In this document: one piece after another, positions 49,356-62,794 of the stretch | Layout of the letters: every line of letters starts with the position of its first letter | Numbering within the stretch: position 1 is the first letter of the stretch | Assembly (NCBI GenBank): GCA_021904315.1 | Contig: CM038912.1 | Location: 17,943,061 to 18,007,060, forward strand | Source of the DNA: Sphagnum magellanicum | Taxonomy: Eukaryota; Streptophyta; Sphagnopsida; Sphagnales; Sphagnaceae | Direction of reading: 5' to 3' | Length of the DNA: 64,000 nt | Position numbers and translations under genes: made by a program | The notes under the pieces: generated by a model | Databases searched by the model: none | What the model was told of the DNA's origin: nothing | What the model saw: only the letters and a program-made list of their open reading frames with translations

Positions 49356-49610
49356 TTATGGAAATTCAAATATTTCACCTCACCATGCAAAAATATAATC
49401 TTCAAAAAAATCCTCTTCAAAAGAAAACCAAAATCCTTCCAGATAATCATAACTCTATAACTAATCTCAAGTTTCAAACACAAGCCAAAATATCATCTTT
49501 CAAAAATCCTAGTATAAAAAATAGACCTATTATTTTATTACCTAGGGGCCAAAATCCCTTAAGCTACTATAACTCTATTATATAATGAATCTAAACACAA
49601 TATCCTTTGC
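49356..49610 (+). repeat. Direct repeat pair, right copy
   Basis: Diverged second copy of the 48362-48625 repeat. Shared words include CATGCAAAAATATAATCTTC, ATAACTCTATAACTAATCTC, CACAAGCCAAAATATCATC, ACCTAGGGGCCAAAATCC and CTAAACACAATATCC. Confidence 0.7.
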
Positions 49611-50707
49611 CTTGGTAGGCAAGGCCAATAAAGGACATTACCTACTACTCCAAGTTCCCAACCATAGAAAGAATTTTTGTAAATGTGCTTGTAGAGAGCT
49701 AGTTACTGTGTGATCCACAACAAACTTTGCACACTTTTATGGCCCATTTAACATGGCATGAAACCTCATAGCAAAAGTTTGCAAATGTAGGCCAAGATGT
49801 AATTACATATAGTAAAGGACATCATGAAGCATCATTTCATTCATCTGTCTCATCATTCATCCGCTCATTCATCCATTCATCCATTCGTCCTGTCATGGTC
49901 TGTTTACTCCGACAGGGAGGAAAAAGAGTGGAATACAGATGCGGCACGGTAGAGAATAATATATATTAGTGTTGTAAATTTTATTTTATTTTTTATATGT
50001 AAGTAATTTATATTACAAACTTTAGGGACTTTTATTGAATCTTTAAAACATTTACTTGTAACAAGCAAAAATGATGATGAAGATGCCCTCTTGACGTCAA
50101 AACCCTTGAATGTCTTTGAGATCCATGCAAATTGGATAGTAACGTGAACCTTTTAATGAATGCCCTTCCTTCCCCCATTTACTCTGCAATACCTTTTCTT
50201 GCCCTTTTCCACTACTCTCCTCCACATGGCATTCTCCCCTGGCATTACCCTCTTTCCACAAACAATATACCCCCCATTGCAATCAAAGATGCAATCAATG
50301 TCCTTGAGACGGGTATTTGCCCCTAGATATTTTTGGGCAGATACCCACTTTGGCCATAACAACAACAGCCAGTTTCCGTTCCAGTTCCTAAGGACTGGAT
50401 TTGGAACTGGGTCTGATATTCAAAACTGGGACCAGACTTTATTTCTTTGAAGAACCAGACTTTGAACCGGATTCCCAGTCCCATTTAAAGAACCGCCCAG
50501 CACGGGTATTTAGTATTTACCCGGTGCATTTCACTAGTACCACTTCAATAGCAAAACAAGTGGACGACAACCCAACGACTATCGGACGAGAAACCAACGG
50601 TCGTCGGTAAAGTGGACGGAACCCTAGAAGGGCTCTTCGTTGATTTTGCTCCTGCTGTAGCGACATCCATTAGTTTTTGTGTCATCTATGCATCCTCGCC
50701 ATCGCCA

Positions 50708-50742
<35 letters not shown>

Positions 50743-51064
50743 GCTTCTTCTGTTCCTGGTGGCCGTCGGTTTTTTTTTTCTCGCGATTCTCGAGGTCTGC
50801 TTTTCTGGAGAACTTGTTTTCTTTTAGCAAACTGTTGCTGGTTGCAGTGGTGAAAGGTGGACAGAGTTTGGAGTCCAGGAAGAGGCGGATTGGGAGAGGA
50901 ATGTTTGCAGAATGGCGAAGGAACTTTAGTAGACAGGCTGCAGGAGCTTACTGAAGGCTGTGGTGGTGGTGGTGGTGGTGGTGGTGGTGGTTTTTTTTTT
51001 GGTAGCCTCCTCCCCCTACCCCGGCCCCCAGTGAGGGAGGAGACGTCGCAAAGTTGCGGCAGAC
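49611..51064. other. Intergenic and NAA15 5' region
   Basis: Holds an ATTCATCC-type tandem near 49845-49890, a (TC)n run at 50711-50739 and a (TGG)n run at 50960-50990 followed by ten T. The TC tract and TGG tract lie within about 350 bp of the NAA15 ATG and are probably promoter or 5' UTR sequence. No separate gene supported. Confidence 0.5.
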
Positions 51065-54000
51065 ATGGGGGCAACGTTGCCGCCCAAGGAGGCCAATCTT
51101 TTCAAGCTCATTGTGGTAATTTTTAGGTCTTCTCGCCCCTGCGTCTTCCCTCTCTCTGTGTGCGGTGTGTTTCTTTTGGGATTATGTTTCTCCTAACGAA
51201 CTACCGTCTAAGAGCATTTTGGTTCCGGGAATTTTGAAGCTGCTGTGTCTCCTCTCAGTTCTGCATTGCATTCACATGTTAGGCCAGGTAGCTCAAGTTC
51301 TCAAAGCTCAAAGAATTAAAGGATGCTGTGAGATTTGATGAATCTCTATCTATGCAACTGTCTTCCTTGGCTTGACTGCCACGACTTGACTGCTGCTTAG
51401 GTCTTGGAACTGAAGAGTGTTTGCCCTTGTCTCACTACCAGTAGATGATATTCTGCATAATGTGTTGAGAGGGAAGATTTACAGCTGTTTTCTAGCTCTA
51501 TGTAAGTTAGGGCTTGGAGGGTTGATGGTGTTTGCTACTGGCAGAAACAATCAAAGTAATTTTTTTTCAAAAGAACCCAATTGTCTGGTTGAAGGGCAAA
51601 CTTTGTACTCTTTGGGGTTAGATTCCACAGTCTGTAGGCTTGGTGTGAAGGGTTTAAGCTTAAATAGATACCACAGCGGCTTTTGGCTTTTTTCCCCTTG
51701 TTTATCTTACCACAAGTTACTAGATAGCCTCCACATCTTGCTCTAAGGTGCTTGTGTTGCTGTTAATACTTCACTTGTGGGGCTTGCAGAAATCATATGA
51801 GACAAAGCAGTACAAGAAGGGTCTCAAGGCTTCTGACACAATTCTCAAGAGGTTTCCTGAGCATGGAGGTAATTCTGTCTTCATCTCAAGTAATTGCCTA
51901 TAGGGTAGTGTGGGTGGGTGAGCCCATGAACCCTTTTGCCTGTGCAAATATCAGAAGAACAATGAGTGATGTATGTGTAATTGTGACCCTTTACAGAGAC
52001 TCTGGCAATGAAGGGGTTGACATTAAACTGCATGGATCGCAAGACAGAGGCATATGACCTTGTTCGGAAGGGTTTGAAGGTGTGCTCTAGAACATTCATG
52101 GTATTGTAAGATCAAACTGCTGCTTTATCAAAGTGTAGCCGTCCTAACCCTAAGGTGTATTTGATGGAAGATTTGCAGGAGTGATGCTTATACTATTGGG
52201 GTTATCTATGCTGCAGAATGATCTGAAGAGCCATGTCTGCTGGCATGTTTATGGACTGTTGTACCGGTCAGACCGAGAGTACCGGGAGGCCATTAAATGC
52301 TACAGAAATGCACTGAAAATTGATCCTGAGAACATCCAGATTTTACGGGACTTGTCACTTCTGCAAGTTTGTCATTTTGCCCCTCTGTCGCTCAGTTCTT
52401 GTTATCTGTCATTCCACCATTTGGTCTTATAACCCATTTGGACATAAATGCTTGTCCTGTCTCTCTGTCCTTCTCTCCTGCAGTGCTCAAACTAATCATT
52501 TGGGTGCAAATTCTCTGTGCCGCACTGTCTTTAATTATTATCATTTCATGTCTCAGATTAAAAGATGTGATCATGCTTCACATTCTTGCAATCAACAAGT
52601 CTCACCAAGAATTTGTCAACAAAAGGCTAAGCCAAGTGAAATATGAGGGTGGTTTCAGGCTCAGATGCGGGATCTTGCCGGCTTTGTGGAGACAAGAAGG
52701 CAGCTATTGACATTGAAGCCTAGTCATCGTAACAATTGGATTGGCTTTGCAGTTGCCCACCACATGAATGCTGAGTGAGACTCTTTGTCTTCTCCATGTA
52801 ATTAGCTATGCTTCGTATCATGCAAAGTTCCTTATGTGGATGTACAGCATATCAGGATCCCTGACTTTACAAGTTTAGGATGGATCTGAATATGGCACGG
52901 TGCTTTTCTTGACAATGTCATTGCATGAGCAGTTCACTAGTATTTCTAACATGGATGGGGAATCTGAGTGGCCAACTTCAGTGACAGAAGTTTGCACAAG
53001 TTAATCATCTAATACACTGGTGTGGTTTACTGTGTGGGTTTTAGCCCTTCTATGGCTGTCAAAATTTTGGAAGCTTATGAGGGCACTTTGGAAGAAGACT
53101 CTCCTCCGGACAATGAGAAATATGAACACAGTGAAATGCTTCTTTATAAGGTGAGTAGTGAGTATGTGCAATATTCATCCTCCCCCTAACAGAACTTGAA
53201 CCCAGTTGCATATAAATTGAGGTGGATACAACATATGTGATAATAACTCCAAAGTTAGGCACTTGAGGCTGGAAAACATCTGGGATGGGTAATTCAAACA
53301 AGATTCCTCACGCTGCAACTGCGTACAGCTCACCTTGTAATGAAGGCATTATGTACTGCATAAGGAAGAGCATCTCAGTCACACCAGCATCCGCTTACAG
53401 TCAATAGCCAACTAGTTAGGGTCAGGTGAACTAAATTCCATTTAAAAGCTGAATTTTCTAATGCACACTCCTCAGTTCAGTACAAACTCGTCTGAACTAA
53501 TGGCCCTATGGCATAGTAAGGTTGGTGAATTAAAGAGTTAAACCTTTGACCCACCTACTTTGCTAGCTGCTACCACAAATATGATCAGTTTATTGAGGTA
53601 TTTGCTAACTGGCCAGTCTAGATTAAAGGATTCGGGAAATGTCTTTTGAATTTTGAGCAGCTAATCTGACAGTAATTGTAGCTGCCAGGTATCATATAAG
53701 CCTCTAATTGGGATCTGTGGAAGAGCCATGAAAAGATTGATAGATATGAAATAATGCTTGATATCTTTTATCGCTAAAACAGGTTTCAAGTCAGGGTTGT
53801 TCTTAGGTCCATTGTAGAACTCAGGGTTGGTCCACTATATTCGGTCCATTTAAGTATTAATGGCCCACGTATGGCTTCCTTGTTGATTTTGGTGGAGCAG
53901 GCAACATTGCTTGAGGAAGCAGGAGATCCTCATAAGGCACTGGACGAGCTTTCCAAGAAAGAATCCAAAATTGTATTGCATCTTGCTCTCATTTGTAATC

Positions 54001-57000
54001 AGCCACTTCATCAAGTGTGAATCTCTTGTTGGACATGGTTGTATGTGAGGAAGGGCTTTGTGGCTGCAAACCTAGTCTTATTTTGTGGGTTTGAATAGGT
54101 TGACAAACGAGGAATTCGGGAACATAGAGCATCTCTTTATTTGCAGTTGAACCATGTCAATGAGGCAGAGGAAGCTTATCGGCAGCTTCTCGATGTCAAT
54201 CCTGATAATTATGGGTACATCCCTTTAGTGCTCAACAGTTTGCTTGTTTGGCATCAATTTTCCCAGTTCACAGTTGGAATAGTTCATGATGTTGACTAAT
54301 GCTTTTAATAGAAAAGCAGGCTAGATAATATGCCATCTTATCTTTCAATGCTTTCCTGCCATGCGTCCACCTCTTTGGCCTCAGGGGTGGGCACTTTCAA
54401 GAAATATTGATGATGGTCTTTTTAAGGGTTTTTGTGCAGATATTATGAAGGCCTTCATAAATGCCTTGGGCTGTCACCACAGGGAAAAAGCTATAGTCCT
54501 GAACAGGTAGAAAAGCTCAGGCAGATATATGCTGATCTCTGCCAAAAGTATCCACGTTCTGCTGCTTCAAAGGTGCACTTTGGCAATCCATGACATCCTC
54601 TCTATACAACTGTTGTCTTGCTATACTGCTTACTATGAGCCAGAATGACTGCTTGTGAGTTCTTGAAAGGAGCAGGCTACCCAAGGGCATGATTCCCTAC
54701 ACAGACATATTCTCTTTGTCCATGCTGTTGGTTTTCAAACTCTGACTGTGGATGACTTGTTGCATGAATATGGATAATGTGTGCGAATATCTTTCATATG
54801 TGGTCATATGTGGAGTCCAGGACTCTTAGTGCCATTCTGAACCTGACTGACGAAAGGATGACCCAACAATAGACTTTTTTGTTTGGGTAGTGCACCCTAT
54901 TGACTTGAACTCTGCTGTTTTCTAACTGCAGCGAATTCCACTGGACTTTTTGGAGGGTGATATGTTTGAGTTAGCAGTGAGGACCTACATTCGCCCCTTT
55001 TTGACAAAGGTCTGCTCCTGCCCCTCTTTCACAAGCATAAGTGTGCAGACATTTTGTGCGAGCAGTTGAAATGATAATGCAGAAGATGGTTGCGTTAAGC
55101 ATATGTCCAGGGTGCAGGAGTCTCAACCACTAACCTCTGTGTTGGCCCCTCTATGCCTCGGGCTAAGATGCTTGCTTGTACAGGGAGAAGCTGAAATGAA
55201 ATGAAGCTTACTCTCATAATCTTGTTGCAACTTGAATGAGGTTACCATTGACTTTTTGGATTAGCTTTGTCTCAATGCTAGCCAGCATCATGATCAAAGG
55301 TCATGGCAGCTAGTCACTGTTATTCATGGTGAAGGTGATCATCTGATACTTTGCATGTGACATTGAGAAGGTTAAGATTGCACTCATTCTTCTCATGTTA
55401 GTTTTGGTGTTGCTGGAATTTTATGGATGATTACCTTTAAAGTGCTATTAGGGGGTTCTCCCTGCAATCTCATAGATATGTAGAAGATGGCAGTTTAAGG
55501 CACGTTGTGATAGAAATGGTGATTGCCTCTTTATTCGCATCGACAGCATTTGTATTTTAGGAGATGTTCTAAACAAACCAAGTCTCTTTGCATTTTCTTC
55601 ACCACTCTTTTTAACCTGCTTCTGGGCTTTTGTGGATGCTTGCCTATGGTGTAGACAGAATGAGCAACTCAAATCAAGTTAGCACAACTCTGATTTGAGA
55701 TGATGGTGTGACCAATGTAGGTGATGTTGATGTGATTGTTTTGTTCTCAGGGTGTACCATCTCTCTTCTCAGATCTGCGGCCCCTTTATGAGCAGCCTGG
55801 CAAGGTATTGTTCATATATGTTAAGGTTCTCTGAATGCAACCATGTTTGTCATCCTTTGCAGTGCCTATATGGGTGGTTTGGAGAAAGAGATTAATCAAT
55901 TCAGGTAACAGGGGATTCTACAGGGTACACATGTAGCGATAAATGACTTTTAGACCAGAACAAATGACTGCAGAGAATTAACACACAGCTTGTTGGCCTG
56001 TTTTTGGTGTTGTATACATCATATTGTCATGTTTGGGTTGCTCACTGTAACACATGGGAAACATATTCTATATGAAATATTGCTTCAGTGTTTGCTGTGC
56101 CTTAAATGGTAACATCAGAAAACTCTGTACTGATGCCATATTTTTGCTTGGCATGCTTATCATATTTTTCAAGCTTTGATCTTCTTCGTCCTACTTTGAT
56201 GAGTGCAGGCAGATATATTGGAGAAAGTAATCTGTGAAGTTGAATTGTCTCTTGACACCAATGGGACTTTCCCAGACAGGTGTGTTATCCTTATCCTTCT
56301 CTGCCATCATTGTTTAATACCTCATTTAAGGAAGGTTGTTGATGCTGTGGAGGCTGTACTTTGTTTCTGAGCTAATGGGATTGAGGGAGACCTGAATGAA
56401 ATTGAGAGGTAAGGTTCATGGTGGAGGCTGTTTTATAAGCCCTGCTTCTTTTTGTGTTTTTGCTCTTGGCTCTTATGTGCATGTGCATGTGCATGTGCTG
56501 TGTGCATATTGCAGTTCTATTGTGGAAACTCCTTCAACACTCACATGGACACTTTTCCTTCTTGCCCAGGTAGAGCAGTGTTCATGTCATTTGTCCAGGC
56601 CCCTAAACTTTCAACACATGCCCATTGTTGACATTTTTCCCAGCTAATATGAAGTTGAGAGATGATGAACTTGTGGCTGATCTTTTTTTTTCAGCATTTT
56701 GATCGAAGGCGGCAATATGATAAGGCCCTAGAGAAGATAAATGCAGCACTTGTCCAGACACCCACAAACATCGACTTGTATCTTGTAAAGGTAAACATTT
56801 GAATACATTAACAGCAGTTTGGCTTTCCTGTTATGGTATAGGTCTCCCTTTCATGTTCAAGATTATTTCATGGCACAAAGGCATTTTTCAAGCTGGATTC
56901 TGTGTGCTGAAATGCTGTTAGAGCCAGAACAGTAAGTTGGTAGTACTGTGATGTGGCTGATGTCTGAAACTTGTATTTGTAAGTGGGGTTTGATTTGGAT

Positions 57001-60000
57001 GTTTCTGAAGCTGCTTCCTTGCTTTCAGGGAAGAATTTTGAAGCATGCTGGAGATGCTGTGGCAGCAGCAGCATTGGCTGATGAGGGCAGGACTATGGAC
57101 CTTGCAGACCGCTTTTTAAATAGTGAAAGTGTAAAACGCATGCTACAGGCAGATCAGGTACTGTTTGAAAGTGCTACTCCTCTCTTGTGTATGAACCCAT
57201 GTAACTCATACTTCTCACATATTGTCTCCTAAAGCTTAAGTTGTTTCTGAAGTTTGACAATGATATATCATACTTCGTTCAGGTTGAGCTGGCAGAGAAG
57301 ACAGCTGTGTTGTTCACAAAAGATGGTGATCAACACAACAATTTGTTTGACATGCAGTGCATGTGGTTAGTTCTTTTCACCTCATCTCTTTCTGGATTAA
57401 GTGGGTCTGAATGTGAGTTGCTACCATCTTAGTTCAACCTGCTCATCTATTAGTTGCCTGTAGATTGAATTGGAGTTTACAACAAGAGGCTTGAGGTGGA
57501 TATACAGGAGGAAAGTTTTAACCTGGAAACTATTGAGACATTTACGATCTATTTGTGTCTGAGGTCTGGGTAGTTTCATCCCTTATTTGTACCTCAGTTC
57601 AGTATGACATCCCTTGAGCCTTGGGATTGATCATGACAACTATTGGTCTGTAACTGAAAGACCACAGCAAAGGGTAGGGTCTGGTAATATGCGATTTCTG
57701 CAGGGAGGTGCTTAATGAGCCACTGTGAAGTTGGAAGCAGGTATGAGCTGGCATCTGGTGACAGCTATTTCAGGCAAGGTATGATGGGAAAGGCACTGAA
57801 GAAGTATTTGGCTGTTGAAAAGCACTACAATGATATGGTGGAAGACCAATTTGACTTCCACACATACTGCTTGCGAAAAATGACCCTGCGGGCATATATA
57901 CGCATGCTCCGGTTTCAGGACCATTTGCACTCCCATCGCTTCTTTTGCAAAGCTGCAGGGGCTGCTATTAGGTGAAGTCATTGTGCTCTAAAAAGGGAAT
58001 CTTGAACTCACAATGAAAACTCTTGATCCTTGGCTGAAACAGAGTAATCCACTATCAAAAGAACCTTGTGGCATCTTCAGTCTTCCAACATTGAGTCTGA
58101 TCTGCCTCTTTCTTATAGACAAAAAATGGTCTTTGAAGGACATGTAAACTGTTCTAGGCTAGTCCAAAGATTGTGAAACTCTTGTAACAAGGCTTCAATA
58201 CAACATCTGAATGTGCAGGTGCTACATAAAGCTCCATGACTGTCCACCAAAGGCAGCAGCAGAGGAGGATGAAGCTGCTGTAGCAGGATTGCCTGCAGCT
58301 GAACGTAAGAAAATGCGCCAGAAGATGCGTAAAGCTGAGGCCCGTGCAAAGAAGGTTTGGACCCTATCACACCCCAGTTTGGATGATTGAAAAACTCAAG
58401 GTCCCTTGTTAATAAGATTGACAGGGAAGATGGCAGGGAACAGTTGCCTCCAAGAGTTTAGGTTTTTGGGGAATTGGGTTTGCATCTAGGTTTTGAGCAA
58501 GGGGTGTACTGAAGCTTAATTCTATGTGAGGGTCGGCAGGAAGCAGAGGACAGGGCAAAAGAGGAAGAAGCTGCTACTATCATAGCAAGCAAAGGAGGGA
58601 AGAAAGGTTCTCAGACATCACGACCTCTTGACACAGATCCAAATGGAGACAAGCTCATGCATGTATGGAAATTCCACCTGGGTTTCCTCTATATTTAATT
58701 TCTTTTCTTTGTTTGCTTAGTAGTGGGTGGATGGAGGATCTCTGTAATTCAGTACATCACTTTAGAGGAGGTGCATGGAACTGGAATAGACAGCAAACTA
58801 GTGCTGAATTGCAAACTTTCAGTTTGTGGAAAGAGAGTCCAGTTTTGTGACCTTGTGTGCAAACTCAAACATTTCTGCTGTTATTCAGGTTGAAAATCCT
58901 TTGGGTGAGGCAATGAAGTATTTGAAACTTTTGCAAGACCACTCTGGGGACTCACTTGAAACCCATCTGCTTGCATTTGAAGTTTTCTTCCGAAAGCAGA
59001 AACATTTGCTGGCACTTCAGGTACAGAATGTCAGTTCAAAAGGCTGGAATCTAGCTTCTGAGCAAGGACAATTGAGTGACTTGTTCTGTCCTAGTAATCT
59101 TAGCAAAGAAGGAAGTTGCTTTGAACTCATGTCTGGATTTGGATTTCTCTAGAGGATGAAATTTTTGTGATGTATTTAAAATTTGGCTTGCAGGCAGTGA
59201 AAAGACAATTGCAATTAGACTCATCAAGCCCTGATGTGCATGGGTGCCTGGTAACAATCCTTGCTCACATTTTTTTCTCTCAATTCTTTAGTTTGGGTGC
59301 CTGGATCAAGGATAAACTAAGCAGTTGTTAAACTGTCTAGATGTTTTGATATAGAGCAGACAATTTATATATTATGTAGGGTACAGTTTTGCTTGTGAAC
59401 TTTATTGTTCAGAGCAGTCACTGCAATCTGTCACATGCTCCAACATCTTTGAAAGATGTATCTGAAACACTCCAATTGGATGACTAGCTAGAACTACCAG
59501 GAGACTATTGTAGCATCTGTTACCTCTGGAAGTCTGGCAGATTTTGAGATTTTCTTGAAGTTTTGTGGTGTGGCTATTCAGGGGGCAGCTCACTCTGACT
59601 TTTGTCTCTTGGTTGGTTCAATACATCTGAATGTTGTGTGGGTTTGTATCTGGGCTGCAGATTCGTTTGTTTAATACTTTGGACAATCTTCCAAGTCCAC
59701 AAACACACTCAGAAAAGCTTGTTCATAGCGTGATACTGGTGGAAAGGTCTTCCCTTAAGTAAGCATCACAAGCAGATCTTAGAGATCTTTTTCTTTTGTC
59801 TCCTCACATTAGTTGGGAGAAGAGTACTCCTGAAGTGGTTTTCTTATTGTTTGTGTGCAATTGTGATTTTCTTTTGCAGGGAGCTGGGTGAAAAATCGCT
59901 CTTGGATGCAAATAGTGCTTTCCTGGAAGACCATTCTGGTGTGTCATTTTTGTCAGTCTATCATGTAGACACATATGTGAGAGTTTCCAGCAATGAGCTT

Positions 60001-61128
60001 AAAATTGCTTGAGAGCACTGCTGTTCAGGTCTGCTAGGAGGGGAAACCAGTTATATGCATTTTTATGCTTTTGTGCTCTGTGTTTCATGTGTGAAATTGA
60101 GTACATTTAATTCTAATCATTGTGTTACTGGGAATAGATTCTTTGCGGCACAGGGCTGCAGTGGCAGAAATTCTTGTCCTTCTCTCTCCAGAGGCAAAGC
60201 CAATGGCAGTTAAAATTATTGAGGAGTCTTCAAATTATGGAGCAAGGTATATTCAGAACATACTGTGTAGTTACAGACATGCTGTCTGGGAAGATTGTTG
60301 TTGGCAGTTGCAATGCCATTGAGCTTGTGAGAAGTTGCATATCAGTTTTTTTTCGAATAGTTGAATTTATAAGCCTTAACTGGGAGAAGCTAATTTTTAG
60401 TGAGCAGAAGATATAATGGTTTTCTTGATAGCAAATGCATGCTGGGAATGTCACTGATCTCAAGAGCACCATTTGTAGAGCAGATTTTCCATGGATTGGT
60501 TCAGTATGGTGCTGTCATCTTTCACCAAACCCGACCATTTTTGGCTACATGAAGTTGATCTATTTTTCGTGGCTAAGTATGTCCTACTGTTTTTCTTGTG
60601 GCAACTTGAACACAGGGTTGGGCCAGGCAGGGAGGCTGAATGCCAATGGGAACTAAAGGACTGTATAGCAGTCCAAAAACTTTTGGAAACCACTCTAGAT
60701 GATGGAGATGCAGCATCAAGTAAGCTCAATATCTCATTGATGTATAATTCTTGGATTCCAAACTACATTATGAGATATGGTAGGTGGTCAGGTTGTCACC
60801 AATGTACAAGAGTCATTTTTACTAGTTTTGCAATGACATGACGTCTAATGTTTGTCTTGGCTTCAGAGTCATGGTAATATGCTTGCACCCTAGTATAGGT
60901 CAGGAGTGTCTGGTCATAGTTGAATGCCTTGTTCCTGACAAGTTCATTTTCCCTCCTGGGGTAGGGTGGAGACAGCAATGTGCCAACATGTTTCCTTATT
61001 CCACATACTTCAAGGGAGTGAAGAGTTCTGCAACAAGGGGTCTACCTAGCATCCAAGGCTCTAATCACTTGGGTAATGGAGATGTGGACTCACGAAGTAG
61101 CCATGACATGTCAAAAGAGTTAGAGTAG
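51065..61128 (+). CDS. NAA15: N-alpha-acetyltransferase 15, NatA auxiliary subunit
   Basis: NAA15 anchors the catalytic NAA10 subunit of NatA at the ribosome and shapes its substrate choice for co-translational N-terminal acetylation. Twenty-six exons join without a break: 51065-51115, 51790-51868, 51997-52079, 52217-52366, 52659-52774, 53045-53150, 53901-53972, 54099-54214, 54440-54572, 54932-55009, 55751-55804, 56209-56279, 56515-56569, 56695-56790, 57029-57157, 57283-57365, 57741-57971, 58219-58354, 58540-58662, 58889-59020, 59194-59250, 59661-59758, 59880-59938, 60138-60246, 60616-60719, 60965-61128. This gives 894 aa, the usual plant length. The N-terminus [20 protein letters not shown] and TPR helices ([18 protein letters not shown], residues about 85-102) are diagnostic, as are [10 protein letters not shown] and [18 protein letters not shown] Lys-rich charged helix spans about 594-630. 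Exon 25's start ([17 protein letters not shown]) is the least certain junction. Confidence 0.95.
56475..56500. repeat. (ATGTGC)n microsatellite at an intron end
   Basis: Four ATGTGC units lie in NAA15 intron 12, ending about 15 bp before the acceptor AG of exon 13. The polypyrimidine tract is therefore replaced by a purine-pyrimidine alternation. Confidence 0.8.
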
Positions 61129-62755
61129 AGTTAGGCATGTATTCTGGCAGTTTTATCATTGCCAAGAGTACACAGACAGGGTAACGGAAAAATGAAGGCT
61201 GGATACTCATAGCAGAATGTGTATCTAATGAGAAATTATTACAGGAAACAATCAGGTTGGATCAAAAAAATTCTTGTGGAGTCAAGAGTTTTTCTAGATT
61301 TGTGTTGAAAAGCTACCTTGAGGCAGAGGGGTTTTGTCTCCAAATAATCCAGATTCATGGCCAGTTTGGAGATTTTTAATAGCTTCCAGTCAAGAAAAAG
61401 AGACATCAAGTCTACAGATTTTGTGTTCCTTTTTCATTCCATACTGAGGGTTGGACAGTTTTTGGGGATTCAATTAGGTTCAAATCCCAAATTGCTATTG
61501 AGATCTCACTCTTTAGTCAAGCTTCTTGGCATACAAGCATTTGCATGCTACTCAATGAGAATTAATATGGGTCGAATCTCCTCATGGACCAATTGCATTT
61601 ATGGATCTTGATCTCTAGTGTCATGTTGCTGTTGAAGTTCCGGAACATGTGTATGACTGTTGCTGGCATTCAGTGTTGTCCTCAACTTTATTTTTTAGTC
61701 TTTGTTTCTATTTTCTTGAGAAGATTGAGTTTCCTTTTTTCATGTGTGCTGGTTGGTTGCTGTTATGGTAGATCTCAAATATTATTATCAGGTTGTTTGG
61801 CAGATTTGGCTGTTCAATGACAACACATAACGTAGTTTTCAGCTCCACAAATCATTGGAAATTTCAAGGCAAACTGTGAACATTTGCTCAACAAACTATG
61901 AACACTTCCTCAACACCACAAAACACCATTGAAAACCATTTGCATGTGATCCATCAGAATAAATGAACACCCTTTTCAGAAGCAAATCAATGTGAAGCAT
62001 TGGAATGGTAAAATCCGAACTGTTGTAGCTGAATGAAAAGCTCATATTTCTTCAAGCCAATCTCACTGTTTGCTCATACAACTCAAAGTCTACGAGAACG
62101 ATTTGGGCATAATCTTCATCACCACCAGGTAAGAGTGACATCACCAACAAATTAATGACCAACAAGCTTCTGCAGCTTCAGCATTACACCAGGACTTGCA
62201 ATCAAAATCTTGCTTGCCAACTGCATTAGTATTGTTTGGATTCTGCTAGCTAAGAAAACCAAGCAACCTGTGCTGCCACGCTCATATCTTATGCAACACA
62301 AGGAACAACCCAAATCCATTAGGAACTTCACACCTGTCTTTTCACCTGTTCCCCCACTCCAGTTGTTCTCTTGAACTGAACAGAACTGCCATGCTTCACC
62401 TCTGCACCACCTCAAAAAGCCATAAGCTTCAGCACGAAAAAGCACACCACATCCATTGTGCCTGCAGCAACCATAAAGCATTGGGCCTGATTTCCCTTTG
62501 TCAATGTGTGCTCTTTTGTAAAGCACATTGCACCCCCTTATAAGTGACAGGGCATTTCACTGGAGAGTAATGCATGCTTTCCCATGTAATGCACTCTTTC
62601 TCATGAAATGAGGATGAAAATGCACTACACTTGCATGTGATGAACAGATGTACCTGTTTCTTTATGTTGAGAAATGCCCTAGGCATGTCAGGCATTCTTT
62701 AGTTTTCAGCCCTGGGCCTCTGGCTACTGCCCTTGGCTTCAGGGCTTCAAATTAA
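61129..62755. other. NAA15 3' flank, no gene supported
   Basis: The first part should be the 3' UTR. A 124-codon minus-strand frame (62526-62152) is open but shows no domain; I do not call it. Confidence 0.5.
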
Positions 62756-62794
62756 GGAATGCCCTCAACATAAGGGCATTCCTCTATATATAAA
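62756..62794 (+). promoter_or_regulatory. GGAATGCCCT inverted repeat next to a TATA box
   Basis: GGAATGCCCT (62756-62765) and AGGGCATTCC (62773-62782) are exact reverse complements with a 7-nt loop. TATATATAAA starts at 62786. Related ATGCCCT/AGGGCAT words recur at about 62671 and 62704-62745. This looks like a dyad operator-type site upstream of a core promoter; the first ATG downstream (62809) opens 53 codons with no known domain. Confidence 0.35.

Noticed and set aside
50682..51074. 130-codon Pro-rich minus-strand frame
   Set aside because: The proline run is the antisense of the (TGG)n tract and the RE run is the antisense of (TC)n; a simple-repeat artefact.
62152..62526. 124-codon minus-strand frame
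   Set aside because: Open but without any recognisable domain, start context or neighbour support.
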